Assembly (NCBI GenBank): GCA_024281095.1
Contig: JAMXLJ010000138.1
Span: 1 to 64,000 of the forward strand
Direction of reading: 5' to 3'
Source of the DNA: Acidimicrobiia bacterium
Lineage (GTDB): Bacteria > Actinomycetota > Acidimicrobiia > IMCC26256 > JAMXLJ01
Length of the DNA stretch: 64,000 nucleotides
The notes under the pieces are model-generated. The model made no database searches and was not told the origin of the DNA. It saw only the letters and a list, made by a program, of their open reading frames with translations. Shown piece after piece: positions 18,919 to 28,139 of the stretch. Position 1 is the first letter of the stretch, and every line of letters starts with the position of its first letter. The position numbers and the translations under genes are program-made.

Positions 18919-19619
18919 GCTCGACGGTCCGCATGCCGCCGCCGGATGTGTGGGGCGTCGGTCGCGTCGCCGTGGGTGGCGAGATGATCCCCTGGCCCGT
19001 GAGCCATGCCGATGTCGACGACGAGACCGACTCGCACGTCGCGACGATGCGGCGTCTCGGTGTCGGCGAGGGCGACGTCGTCGTGATCTGTTCCCTGCTG
19101 TCCGAGGCGATTCACGTGTTCCCGCTCGAGCAGGCGGCCAACGCGGTCGGTGCGCGCTATTCGTCGACCGACGCGACCGAGTTCGACGCGTTCCGCACGG
19201 CCGCGATGGTCAGCCAGGTGTCGCCGGTCGCGGTGATCGGCGTCAACCGCGACGTCGTCACGGGGCTTCGTGGCGCCGGACGTGACCTTCGCGAGGTCTT
19301 CGGACCCGTGAAGGTCGTGGTCGCGGCCGACGAAGACGCGCGCGAAGCGCTGGAGGGTGCCGGCCTCGCGCCGCGACGGTGGTTGAAGCTCGGGCCGGTC
19401 AGCGGGTTCGAGTGTGCGGAGCGCGACGGTGTCCACGTCGACGGCAGTCGGGTGCGGGTCATGACCACCGAGGACGGCGGTCTGCTCGTCACGACCACCG
19501 TGCCCCGGCTGACGCCGTGCGTCGACTTGGCCACGGGGTTGCACGGCGAGGTCATCGAGCGCCCGTGTGCGTGCGGCAGCACGGACCCTCGGATCCGGAT
19601 GGTGCCCGCTCCCGGTTGA
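18915..19619 (+). CDS. Short AMP-ligase-related protein lacking the catalytic core
   Basis: 234 aa; LGVGEGDVVVICSLLSEAIHVFPLEQAANAVGARY (N-lobe-like) and C-terminal DLATGLHGEVIERPCACGSTDPRIRM mirroring the PaaK-like neighbour; ATGA overlap. Confidence 0.6.
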   Translation: MSSTVRMPPPDVWGVGRVAVGGEMIPWPVSHADVDDETDSHVATMRRLGVGEGDVVVICSLLSEAIHVFPLEQAANAVGARYSSTDATEFDAFRTAAMVSQVSPVAVIGVNRDVVTGLRGAGRDLREVFGPVKVVVAADEDAREALEGAGLAPRRWLKLGPVSGFECAERDGVHVDGSRVRVMTTEDGGLLVTTTVPRLTPCVDLATGLHGEVIERPCACGSTDPRIRMVPAPG

Positions 19620-19648
19620 GGCTCGTCCGGCGCCGGTAGGTCTGAGGA

Positions 19649-20488
19649 GTGGGGGAGCTCCTCGGACTCGCGGTCGCATGCGCGTTCGGATCGGCCGACT
19701 TCTTCGGCGCGCTCGCAAGCAGGCGGTCGCCCGTCCCGACGATCCTCTTCGGCCAACAGCTCTCGGGCCTCGTCCTCGGGCTCGTGTTCGTGCTGCTGGT
19801 CGATCCCACCGTTCCGCCCGCCGGCGACGCCGTGCTCAGCGCGGCCGCGGGCATCGGCGCGATGGTTGGGCTCGCCTACTTGTACCGCGGGCTGGCGTTG
19901 GGCCGGATCAGCGTGGTCGCGCCACTGAGCGCGGCCGGCTCTGCGGCGCTCGAGGTGGGGTGGGGGGTCGGGCGGGGCGAGCGACCCGGCGGCACCGTGG
20001 TCGCCGGCGGCGTGCTGCTGCTCGCCGCGGTCGTCGTCATCGCAGGAGCGGTGGCCGACGACGACCGGGAGATCACCTTCGCGCGGGAGCTGGCGTTCGC
20101 GACTGCGGCCGCGCTCGGGTTCGCCGCGTCGTTCGTGCTCATCGCGGAGACGACGGGGGCGAGCGGCTTCTGGCCGGTCGTGATCGGACGCGCCGCCGCG
20201 GTCGCGGTGCTCGTCGCCGCCCTCGTGCCCCGGGACCGACCGCTGTTGCCGGCGCGCGGTGACGTGCCGCTGGTCGTGGTGTCGGGACTTCTCGACGCCG
20301 CGGCCAGTGTGGTGCTCGTCGTCGCCGTACGCCGCGAGATGCTGTCGCTCGTCGCTCCCATGGCTGCGCTCTACCCGGCGGTCACCGTCGTGCTCGCCCG
20401 GATCTTCCTGCACGAGCGGGTGAGGGCGCGGCCCGGCGTGGGCCTTCTGGTCGCCTTGGTCGGTCTGGCGCTCATCGCTGCGCACTGA
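19649..20488 (+). CDS. EamA/DMT-family transporter
   Basis: 10-TM pattern, LALGRISVVAPLSAAGSAALEVGWGVGRGE and SLVAPMAALYPAVTVVLARIFLHERV. Confidence 0.85.
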   Translation: MGELLGLAVACAFGSADFFGALASRRSPVPTILFGQQLSGLVLGLVFVLLVDPTVPPAGDAVLSAAAGIGAMVGLAYLYRGLALGRISVVAPLSAAGSAALEVGWGVGRGERPGGTVVAGGVLLLAAVVVIAGAVADDDREITFARELAFATAAALGFAASFVLIAETTGASGFWPVVIGRAAAVAVLVAALVPRDRPLLPARGDVPLVVVSGLLDAAASVVLVVAVRREMLSLVAPMAALYPAVTVVLARIFLHERVRARPGVGLLVALVGLALIAAH

Positions 20489-20656
20489 CCGGGACGAAAT
20501 TTCCGATCCGTCCCCTCAACTCCGGGCCGTGCCTGCCGAACGGTAACGGAAAGGAAACGTTAGGATCTGGCAAAACTTCTGCTACGGTCCGTGGCGCCCA
20601 TTCGCAGCGCGCGGTCGCCAGCGGCAGGGCATCCCGATGGGGCTAGGGAGCAAGAG

Positions 20657-22336
20657 ATGGTGAAGGTCGCGGCGCTCGGACTCGACGCTGCGGAGTTCGG
20701 GTTCATCGAGCGATTGCTCGCGCGCGGTGAACTGCCGCATCTGGCGGAGCTGCGAGCCCGTGCGCTCGAGTGCCGGCTCGAGAACGTCGTCACGTATCGG
20801 TCCGAGCTGCCGTGGAGTCTCTTCGCGACGGGCCGGCGCGCCGACGATCTCGGGTACTGGGGCACGGTCGCCTTCGATCCCGCGACCTACCGCGCCGTCG
20901 TCGCGGGTGCGCTCGACGCGGCACCGTTCTGGGCCCGACCCGACCTGCGATCGCTCGTGTTCGACGTTCCGCACACCGTGTTGCGTCCCGACGTGGCGGG
21001 CGTGCAGATCACCGCATGGGGCGCGCACTCGCCGGAGTACCCCAGGGCCTCGATGCCCCAGGGCCTGCTCACCTCGATCGACGACAGGTTCGGGCCTCAT
21101 CCTGCGTTCGCGAACGACTCCGACCCGGGCTGGTACTCCCCCGAATATCTCGCCAACCTGACCGCTTCGTTGCAGGCGGGCGCGCGCCGCCGCATCGAGA
21201 TCCTCGAGTGGCTCCTCGAGAAGGACGATTCGTTCGACTTCGTGCTCGCCACGATGTCGGAGCCGCACTCCGGTGGCCACCACCTCTGGCACGGCGCCGA
21301 CGCGGGTCATCCGCTGGCCGGCACCCCGAGCGCAGCCGTCGCCGCAGCGCACCTCGTCGATCTGTACCGGACGCTCGACGAGTGCGTCGGCCGGTTCGTG
21401 AGCCTCGCCGGCCCCGAAACCACGGTCGTCGTGTTCGCGTTGCACGGCATGCAGACGAACGGCAACGACCTTCCGTCGCTCGTGCTGCTTCCCGAACTGC
21501 TGCACCGGCGTCATGTCGGGCGTGCCGCGCTTCGTGATCCGGATCCGGCCCGGTGGCGCGCTTCCGGTATGCAGCCGATCGTCCCCGACGAATCGGAGCA
21601 GTGGATCGCCTACATGGCGTCGCGCTTCGCGGACACGTTGGCCGCTCGCGTGCGCAACGTCGCGAAGCAGGTGCTGCCGCACGGTGTGATGCATGCGGCT
21701 CGTCGCGCCCTCGGGCGGCCTGATCCGCGGCTCGGCCCGCTCGTGACCGCGATTCCCGCGGAAGACCGACGTGAGCCGTCGGCGCTGGGGCTCGGCGCCC
21801 GCGACCCCGACTACCAGATCGTGTGGCGGTATCGCCGGCACTGGCCGTCGATGCCGGCATTCGCGCTCCCGTCGTTCTCCGACGGGCACGTGCGCGTGAA
21901 CGTACGCGGTCGTGAGCACGACGGGATCGTCGACCCGGCCGACTTCGCTGCCGCCTGCGACGCGGTGGTCGAGCTCGTCGCCGCGTGCCGCGACCCGCGC
22001 ACGGGTGAACCGGTGCTCGCCGACGCGGTGCGCATGCGTACGAGCCCGCACGACGACGGCCCCGCCGCCGACCTCGTGCTGACGTGGGCCGGAGCCGCGG
22101 ACGCGTTCGAGCATCCGCACCTCGGCACGATCGGTCCGTTCCCGTTCTGCCGTACCGGCGAGCACAGCCCCGACGGCTTCGCCCTCGTCGCCGGCCCGGG
22201 CATCACGCGTCGCGACCTGGGCGTGCGCTCGGCGTACGACCTCCCACCGACACTGCTCACACTGCTCGAACGGCCACCCGACCATTCGCTCACCGGCCAC
22301 GCGCTGCCGGTCGCGGTCAGTGGGGTCGCGTCATGA
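20657..22336 (+). CDS. Alkaline-phosphatase-superfamily (type I phosphodiesterase-like) protein
   Basis: VKVAALGLDAAEFGFIERLLARGELPHLAEL...SELPWSLFATGR...ATMSEPHSGGHHLWH...; start at ATG 20657. Confidence 0.75.
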   Translation: MVKVAALGLDAAEFGFIERLLARGELPHLAELRARALECRLENVVTYRSELPWSLFATGRRADDLGYWGTVAFDPATYRAVVAGALDAAPFWARPDLRSLVFDVPHTVLRPDVAGVQITAWGAHSPEYPRASMPQGLLTSIDDRFGPHPAFANDSDPGWYSPEYLANLTASLQAGARRRIEILEWLLEKDDSFDFVLATMSEPHSGGHHLWHGADAGHPLAGTPSAAVAAAHLVDLYRTLDECVGRFVSLAGPETTVVVFALHGMQTNGNDLPSLVLLPELLHRRHVGRAALRDPDPARWRASGMQPIVPDESEQWIAYMASRFADTLAARVRNVAKQVLPHGVMHAARRALGRPDPRLGPLVTAIPAEDRREPSALGLGARDPDYQIVWRYRRHWPSMPAFALPSFSDGHVRVNVRGREHDGIVDPADFAAACDAVVELVAACRDPRTGEPVLADAVRMRTSPHDDGPAADLVLTWAGAADAFEHPHLGTIGPFPFCRTGEHSPDGFALVAGPGITRRDLGVRSAYDLPPTLLTLLERPPDHSLTGHALPVAVSGVAS

Positions 22337-23460
22337 GCCGTCGCGATCCCGCCGACGTGAAGGTCAGCGTCTGCATCATCAACTACAACTACGCGCGCTA
22401 CCTGGCCGACGCGATCGAGAGCGCACTCGATCAGGACCACCCGAACCTCGAGGTGATCGTGATCGACGACGGCAGCACCGACGCGTCGCTCGCGGTGGCG
22501 CAGCGGTACGCGCCGCGTGTGCGCACGATCCGCAAGGCGAACGGTGGACAGGGCTCGGCGGTGAACGCGGCGTTCACCGCCGCCACGGGTGAGGCGTTGT
22601 TCTTCCTCGACGCGGACGACATGCTCACACCGGGCACGGTCTCGCTCGCGGCCGCCGCGTTCGCGGAGGATCCGTCGCTCGCGAAGGTGCAGTTCTCCAT
22701 GGAGATCGTCGACGCGAGCGGCATCTCCACCGGCCGCTGCATCCCGGGGCCGGGGACGCACTTCCCGAGTGGGGACCTCTCCGACCGGGTGCTGCGGTGC
22801 CGCAACTACCCGTGGCCGCCGAGCAGCGCGAACGCGTATTCGTCGGCCGCGCTCGAAATCGTGCTGCCCATACCCGAGGAGATCTACCGCGGCGACACCG
22901 ACTGCTATCTGGCCGAGACGGTTCCCTTGTGCGGCCCGATCCGGTCGATCCCGCACGTCGGTGCGAAGTACCGCTGGCACGGAGCGAACGACTTCGCGGG
23001 GAGTGCAGGTGGTGTCGCCTGGCTGCACCACAAGCTCGATCTCGTCGACGCGGGTCACGAGGCGGTGCGCCAGACCGCGCGGAAGCTCGGGATGTCGCTG
23101 GCTTCGTTCCCCGACGACGTCGCCGACCTCGACGACATGGCGTACCTCGGCGTACGTCTCGCGTCGTTGCGCATGGACCCGGCATCGCACCCGCTGCGCG
23201 GCGACCGTGTGCACGACCTCACCATCCGGGGGATCGTGGCGAGCTTCCGGCACCCGTATCTGTCACGCCGGGCGCGGCTGAAGCGGGTGGTCTGGTTCGT
23301 CGCCGCCGGGTTCGTCCCGCGGCGCGCCGGGCGCTGGGTCTGCCGGCTCTTCGTGCCCGACGGCCCCTTCCGGCCGCGGTGGCAGGCGATGTTCGGGCGC
23401 GCCCGCGAGCTTCCCGAGGTCGCGGTCACGAACGGACGCACGCACGCGAAGGCCGTCTGA
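22333..23460 (+). CDS. Family 2 glycosyltransferase
   Basis: VSVCIINYNYARYLADAIESALDQDHPNLEVIVIDDGSTD...ALFFLDADDML; ATGA overlap with preceding gene. Confidence 0.92.
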   Translation: MSRRDPADVKVSVCIINYNYARYLADAIESALDQDHPNLEVIVIDDGSTDASLAVAQRYAPRVRTIRKANGGQGSAVNAAFTAATGEALFFLDADDMLTPGTVSLAAAAFAEDPSLAKVQFSMEIVDASGISTGRCIPGPGTHFPSGDLSDRVLRCRNYPWPPSSANAYSSAALEIVLPIPEEIYRGDTDCYLAETVPLCGPIRSIPHVGAKYRWHGANDFAGSAGGVAWLHHKLDLVDAGHEAVRQTARKLGMSLASFPDDVADLDDMAYLGVRLASLRMDPASHPLRGDRVHDLTIRGIVASFRHPYLSRRARLKRVVWFVAAGFVPRRAGRWVCRLFVPDGPFRPRWQAMFGRARELPEVAVTNGRTHAKAV

Positions 23461-23468
23461 ACCGCGGC

Positions 23469-24359
23469 TCAGCCGGGAACGCGAACCGGCCCGGGTTGGC
23501 GTCGTTGCCGCGGGAGCGGTGCCGCCGTGCCGGCATCGTCCGGCCGGAACCGCCTCGCTCGCGAGCGCCGCGTGACGGCTTCGCCCGCCCGCACGATCCC
23601 GTACGCGACCCCGGTCGTGACGACACCGGACACCGCATCGAGGATCCAGTGGTTGCCGGTGACGACGATCGCCAGCGTGATGGTGAAGGGGTACGCGACG
23701 AGCAGCGCGCGTGACCACCAGCGACGCAGTTGCGGGTACAGCGCGAACACGCACCATGACGACCATCCGAGGTGCAGGCTGGGTACCGCGGCGTAGAGGT
23801 TGCCGAAGGCGTCCTTGTCGTTGCCGCTCGGAGGCTTGCCCAGGCCGAAGTACTTCACCGCGGTGTCGACGAACCCGTAGTTGCCGGGCATCAAGCGCGG
23901 CGGCATCACGGGATAGAGCCAGAAACCGAGCAGACCGAGGCCGAACACGACGAAGAGCACGTTGCGCCAGCGCACGTAACGCGCCGGCGCCTTCCGGTAC
24001 AGCCACACGAGCACGACGACCGGCATGACGAAGTGAATGCTGCCGTACCAGATGTTCTCGAACGAGATGAACGGGTGGTACTTCAGGAAGAAGTGCTGGA
24101 GGCCGTGCTCGACATACAGACCGGTCGCCTTCTCGATGTGCACGAGTTGCTTCGCGTGCTCGAACGCGAGGTGTTGCGGGCCCTGCACCTTGTCGCGCAG
24201 CCAGTCGTACGCGTAGTACACCGCGAACACGAGGGCGATCTCGAGCACCCACCCGTACCGAAGGCGCCGGCTCGACGGCGCGCGGGGCTCGGGCGGCGCA
24301 GGTGTTTCGTCCTGCGGCCGCGGCGGCGGCACGGGGAAGGGTACGGCTGCGGCTTGCAT
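23469..24359 (-). CDS. PAP2-family phosphatase, inositolphosphotransferase-like
   Basis: AAVPSLHLGWSSW and VVTGNHWILDAVSG PAP2 motifs. Confidence 0.88.
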   Translation of the reverse strand: MQAAAVPFPVPPPRPQDETPAPPEPRAPSSRRLRYGWVLEIALVFAVYYAYDWLRDKVQGPQHLAFEHAKQLVHIEKATGLYVEHGLQHFFLKYHPFISFENIWYGSIHFVMPVVVLVWLYRKAPARYVRWRNVLFVVFGLGLLGFWLYPVMPPRLMPGNYGFVDTAVKYFGLGKPPSGNDKDAFGNLYAAVPSLHLGWSSWCVFALYPQLRRWWSRALLVAYPFTITLAIVVTGNHWILDAVSGVVTTGVAYGIVRAGEAVTRRSRARRFRPDDAGTAAPLPRQRRQPGPVRVPG

Positions 24360-24421
24360 GGAAGCTTTCAGGCTAGAGCCAGCGACGGCCTGTCCTCGGA
24401 ACTACCCCAACTGCTGCGGTG

Positions 24422-24823
24422 CTACTGGTCCCGGCGGCGGACCGCGAACGTGGCGGTTGCATGGGCCACGACCTCGCCTTCCGCGTCACGAACCCAGGCC
24501 TCGGCGAACGCCACGCTGCGGGTGAGGCGCTGTACCTCGCCACGCACGGTGAGACCGTCACCTTCCTTGGCCCCACGGGGCATCGAGTAGTCGATCTGCA
24601 GCGTGGACACGCGGTCGCCGCGGTCGAGCGCGGCGTTCAGGGCGAAGTTCATGGCCGCGTCGAGGGTGACGCCGTACACCCCGCCGTGGACGATCCCGAA
24701 CGGGTTGCACGCCATCGTGGTCGGGTTCCAGACGGCTGAGCACCAGCCATCGCCGTACGAGTCGAACGCGAGGCCGATGGCGGCGAGGAGCGGCATGCCG
24801 CCGTCGCCGAGCTGCGAGTCCAT
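24422..24823 (-). CDS. PaaI-family hotdog thioesterase
   Basis: GIVHGGVYGVTLDAAMNFALNAALDRGDRVSTLQIDYSMPRGAKEGDGLTVRGEV hotdog motif. Confidence 0.85.
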   Translation of the reverse strand: MDSQLGDGGMPLLAAIGLAFDSYGDGWCSAVWNPTTMACNPFGIVHGGVYGVTLDAAMNFALNAALDRGDRVSTLQIDYSMPRGAKEGDGLTVRGEVQRLTRSVAFAEAWVRDAEGEVVAHATATFAVRRRDQ

Positions 24824-24925
24824 GTTCCGCACGACCGGCCAATCTACGCACGTCTGCGGCCCTGAGGCGGACGGGGCGCGCGGGCGTACACTCGACCGGT
24901 CGGTCAAGTTTCGCGGGAGGATCTC

Positions 24926-26080
24926 ATGGCCACGGCTGTCATCGTCGACGCGGTCCGCACCGCGCTCGGGCGTCGCAACGGGAAGCTCAAGGACACCCAC
25001 CCGGTCGATCTCGCGGCGTTGACCCTGCGATCGCTCGTGGAGCGCAACGGTGTCGACCCCGCGCAGGTCGAGGACGTGATCATGGGCTGCGTCATGCAGG
25101 TCGGCGACCAAGCGGTCAATGTCGGCCGGAACGCGGCGCTGGCGGCCGGCTTCCCGGAGTCGGTCGTCGGAACGACGGTCGACCGTCAGTGCGGGTCGTC
25201 GCAGCAGGCGGCGCACTTCGCTGCGCAGGGTGTGATCGCCGGTGCGTACGACGTCGTCATCGCGGCCGGGGTCGAGAACATGACGCGGGTGCCGATGGGC
25301 GCCTCGTTCATTTCCGGCAGCATGCCGTTCGGCCCGAAGATGATGGAGCGCTACAACCTCGTGCCGCAGGGCATCTCGGCCGAGCTCATCGCGGAGAAGT
25401 GGGGTATCACGCGGGAGCAGAACGACGAGCTGTCACTCGAGTCCCACCGGCGTGCGACACGCGCGACCGACGAGGGCCGCTTCGAGAGGGAGATCATTCC
25501 CGTCACGGTCACGACCGACGACGGCACCGCGGAGTTCAAGGTCGACGAGGGCTTCCGGCGCGACTCCTCGCTCGAGAAGCTCGGGTCGCTCAAGCCGGCG
25601 TTCAAGCCGGACGGCGTGGTCACCGCCGGCAACTCCAGCCAGATCAGCGACGGCGCCGCCGCGCTGCTCATCATGAGCGAGGAGAAGGCGAACCAACTCG
25701 GCCTGCGGCCGCGCGCCAGGTTCCATTCGTTCGCGCTGGCCGGCGTCGACCCCGTGCTCATGCTCACGGGCCCGATCCCCGCGACGACCAAGGTGCTCGA
25801 GCGGGCCAAGATGACGCTCGACCAGATGGACCTGATCGAGATCAACGAGGCCTTCGCGCCCGTCGTCCTGGCGTGGCAGCAAGAGCATCACCCCGACATG
25901 ACCAAGGTCAACGTGAACGGTGGTGCGATCGCGATCGGCCACCCGCTCGGATGCTCGGGCGCGCGGCTGATGACCACGCTCCTCAACGAGCTCGAGCGCA
26001 CTGGCGGCCGCTACGGCCTGCAGACGATGTGCGAGGGCGGCGGTATGGCGAACGCGACGATCATCGAACGCCTGGGTTGA
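24926..26080 (+). CDS. Acetyl-CoA C-acyltransferase (thiolase)
   Basis: ATAVIVDAVRTALGRRNGKL, VDRQCGSSQQAAHFAAQ active Cys, NVNGGAIAIGHPLGCSGARL, CEGGGMANATIIERL. Confidence 0.95.
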   Translation: MATAVIVDAVRTALGRRNGKLKDTHPVDLAALTLRSLVERNGVDPAQVEDVIMGCVMQVGDQAVNVGRNAALAAGFPESVVGTTVDRQCGSSQQAAHFAAQGVIAGAYDVVIAAGVENMTRVPMGASFISGSMPFGPKMMERYNLVPQGISAELIAEKWGITREQNDELSLESHRRATRATDEGRFEREIIPVTVTTDDGTAEFKVDEGFRRDSSLEKLGSLKPAFKPDGVVTAGNSSQISDGAAALLIMSEEKANQLGLRPRARFHSFALAGVDPVLMLTGPIPATTKVLERAKMTLDQMDLIEINEAFAPVVLAWQQEHHPDMTKVNVNGGAIAIGHPLGCSGARLMTTLLNELERTGGRYGLQTMCEGGGMANATIIERLG

Positions 26081-26084
26081 CCAC

Positions 26085-26345
26085 TTGCTGTACCTCAAGA
26101 TCCTGATCGCGATCCTGGCGGCCTTGACGATCTACGTCATCGCCGCCGGGATGATCAGGTCGTTCAACACGGAGCCCCCGGCCGAGCCCGAGCCGGGCGA
26201 GCTGCGCCCGGTGGACTATCGCTACCGGTGCGTCGTGTGCGGCGCCGAGGTGACGATGACGGCGGCTCCGGGCGACGAGGTGCCGGAGCCGCCGCGGCAC
26301 TGCCGTGAGGACATGGCCCTCGTCGTAGAGGCTACGGACGGCTGA
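26085..26345 (+). CDS. Small membrane-anchored protein with C-terminal CxxC...C segment
   Basis: 86 aa, N-terminal TM, YRCVVCGAEVTMTAAPGDEVPEPPRHCREDM; TTG start just after thiolase stop. Confidence 0.6.
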   Translation: MLYLKILIAILAALTIYVIAAGMIRSFNTEPPAEPEPGELRPVDYRYRCVVCGAEVTMTAAPGDEVPEPPRHCREDMALVVEATDG

Positions 26346-26387
26346 ACTCCCAGGTGGGCGCCCGGAGTTCCCCCTCGAGGGCGCAAT

Positions 26388-26412
26388 CCACAGGTTGGGG
26401 ACAAGCCTGTGG
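26388..26412. terminator. Hairpin between convergent genes
   Basis: CCACAGG-TTGGGGACAAG-CCTGTGG inverted repeat, inner TTG/CAA pairing; lies between 26345(+) and 26456(-) stops. Confidence 0.4.
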
Positions 26413-26455
26413 GAAGTTACACCGTTGGTATTTGTTCACGCTCTGGTAACCGGCG

Positions 26456-26746
26456 TCAGCGGTACCGGGTCGCGAACACGAAACCGGCGCAGATCTCGAC
26501 CAGCCCCAGGATCAGATAGCGGTTGTGGGCGCCTCCGGGGAGCAGCCCGAGGTAGTTGGTGATCACCACCAGGCAGCCGCCCAGCAGGAGGCAGAACATC
26601 GCGGTCGGCACCCACATCGGGCTCGCCGGCGCCTTCTTCGGGGACGGCGGCGTGTACCGCGACGGCTTGGGCTTCGGCTGCGTGGTCCGCGACGACTTGC
26701 TCTTCGGCTGCGGCACGCGGCCGAGGATATCCGTGCGGCGTGCCAC
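26456..26746 (-). CDS. crgA: Cell division protein CrgA
   Basis: 96 aa, basic N-terminus then SPMWVPTAMFCLLLGGCLVVITNYLGLLPGGAHNRYLILGLVEICAGFVFATRYR. Confidence 0.92.
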   Translation of the reverse strand: MARRTDILGRVPQPKSKSSRTTQPKPKPSRYTPPSPKKAPASPMWVPTAMFCLLLGGCLVVITNYLGLLPGGAHNRYLILGLVEICAGFVFATRYR

Positions 26747-26769
26747 ATCGGCGCGGGTACGGTCGTGGC

Positions 26770-27369
26770 GTGACCGGTGCCCGGGTGCTCGTCATCGACA
26801 ACTACGACTCGTTCGTCTACAACCTCGTCCAGTACCTCGGCGAGCTCGGCACGACCCCGATCGTTCACCGCCACGACGCGTTGTCGCTCGCCGAGCTGCG
26901 CGCGATCGAGCCCGACGCACTGCTCGTCTCGCCCGGGCCCGGCCGGCCCGAGGACGCGGGCATCTCCAACGACGCGATCCGTGACTTTGGCGAGCGGGGC
27001 ATCCCGGTGCTCGGCGTCTGCCTCGGGCACCAGTGCATCGGCCAGGTCTACGGCGGCGAGGTGGTGCGCGCGCCGCAGGTGATGCACGGCAAGACGTCCG
27101 AGATCCGTCACGCGGGCACGGGCGTGTTCGCCGGGCTGCCCAACCCGATCACCGCGACGCGCTATCACTCGCTCGTCGTCGAACCCGGCTCGGTGCCTTC
27201 GTGTCTCGAGATCACCGCCGAGGCGGATGACGGCGTCGTGATGGGCCTGCGGCACCGTGAGCTGCCCATCGAGGGTGTGCAGTTCCACCCGGAGTCGATC
27301 CTCACCGACGCCGGTCGCGATCTCCTGCGGAACTTCCTCGCCGCGAGGGCTGCCGACCCGGTTCGTTAG
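26770..27369 (+). CDS. trpG: Glutamine amidotransferase, anthranilate/aminodeoxychorismate synthase component II
   Basis: VLVIDNYDSFVYNLVQYLGELG, LLVSPGPGRPEDAGIS, VLGVCLGHQCIGQVYGG, EGVQFHPESILT; could equally be pabA. Confidence 0.92.
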   Translation: MTGARVLVIDNYDSFVYNLVQYLGELGTTPIVHRHDALSLAELRAIEPDALLVSPGPGRPEDAGISNDAIRDFGERGIPVLGVCLGHQCIGQVYGGEVVRAPQVMHGKTSEIRHAGTGVFAGLPNPITATRYHSLVVEPGSVPSCLEITAEADDGVVMGLRHRELPIEGVQFHPESILTDAGRDLLRNFLAARAADPVR

Positions 27370-28139
27370 GGCAGGCGCGCGAGGCGGCCGTCGACCCGGG
27401 CGAGCCCGTCGGCGACGAGTGACTCCAGCGCTTCGCGGTCGACGGTGGCGACGGGCACCGCTGCGGCGCGAAGCGTCGCCAGAACGTTGCCGCGCCGTTG
27501 ACGGAACGAGCCTGCAAACCGGCCTTGTGGCGCGGCGCGTGTCTCGTCCGCGAGCGGGCCGCGTGCCGTGCAGGCCCGCGCGAGCGGGCACTCCTCGCAG
27601 CGCGGATTACGCGGGCGACACAGCAACGCGCCGACGTCCATGAGCGCGAGCAGCCGGTCGCGTCCGGTGAGCGGACCGGCAACGTCGCGCATCGCCGCTT
27701 CCGCGGCTCGCGGTGTGAGTCGCATGCCACGAACGCGCTCGACGACTCGACGCACGTTCACCTCCACCGCGACGACGTCGGCATCGTGGGCCTGGGCGAG
27801 CACCGCGTTGGCCGTGTACCGCCCGACCCCGGGCAGGGTCGCGAGATCGTCGGGCCATCCCGACGCCGCGATCGCCGTCGCCGCCTCCCACAGGCGGCGG
27901 GCCCGACGCGGGTAACCGAGCCGGCCCCACGCCTCGATGACCTCACCGGGGCCCGCGGCGGCCGTCGCCTCGGGCGTGGGGAAGCGGTCGATGAACGCGG
28001 GCCATGCCGCCGCGACCCGCGGCACCTGCGTCTGGTGCAGCATCACCTCCGACACGAGGATCGGCCAGCGGTCGCGCGTCGCCCGCCAGGCAAGATCGTG
28101 ACGGCCGTGGCGGAAGTACCAGTGCGCGAGCGCGCTCAC
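27366..28139 (-). CDS. mutY: A/G-specific adenine glycosylase
   Basis: HhH-GPD LATLPGVGRYTANAVLAQAHDADVVAVEVNVRRVVERVRG and [4Fe-4S] Cys motif CRPRNPRCEECPLARAC. Confidence 0.9.
   Translation of the reverse strand: MSALAHWYFRHGRHDLAWRATRDRWPILVSEVMLHQTQVPRVAAAWPAFIDRFPTPEATAAAGPGEVIEAWGRLGYPRRARRLWEAATAIAASGWPDDLATLPGVGRYTANAVLAQAHDADVVAVEVNVRRVVERVRGMRLTPRAAEAAMRDVAGPLTGRDRLLALMDVGALLCRPRNPRCEECPLARACTARGPLADETRAAPQGRFAGSFRQRRGNVLATLRAAAVPVATVDREALESLVADGLARVDGRLARLP

Noticed and set aside
20582-22300. 572-aa minus-strand ORF
   Set aside because: Antisense to the phosphodiesterase-like gene; no recognisable domain
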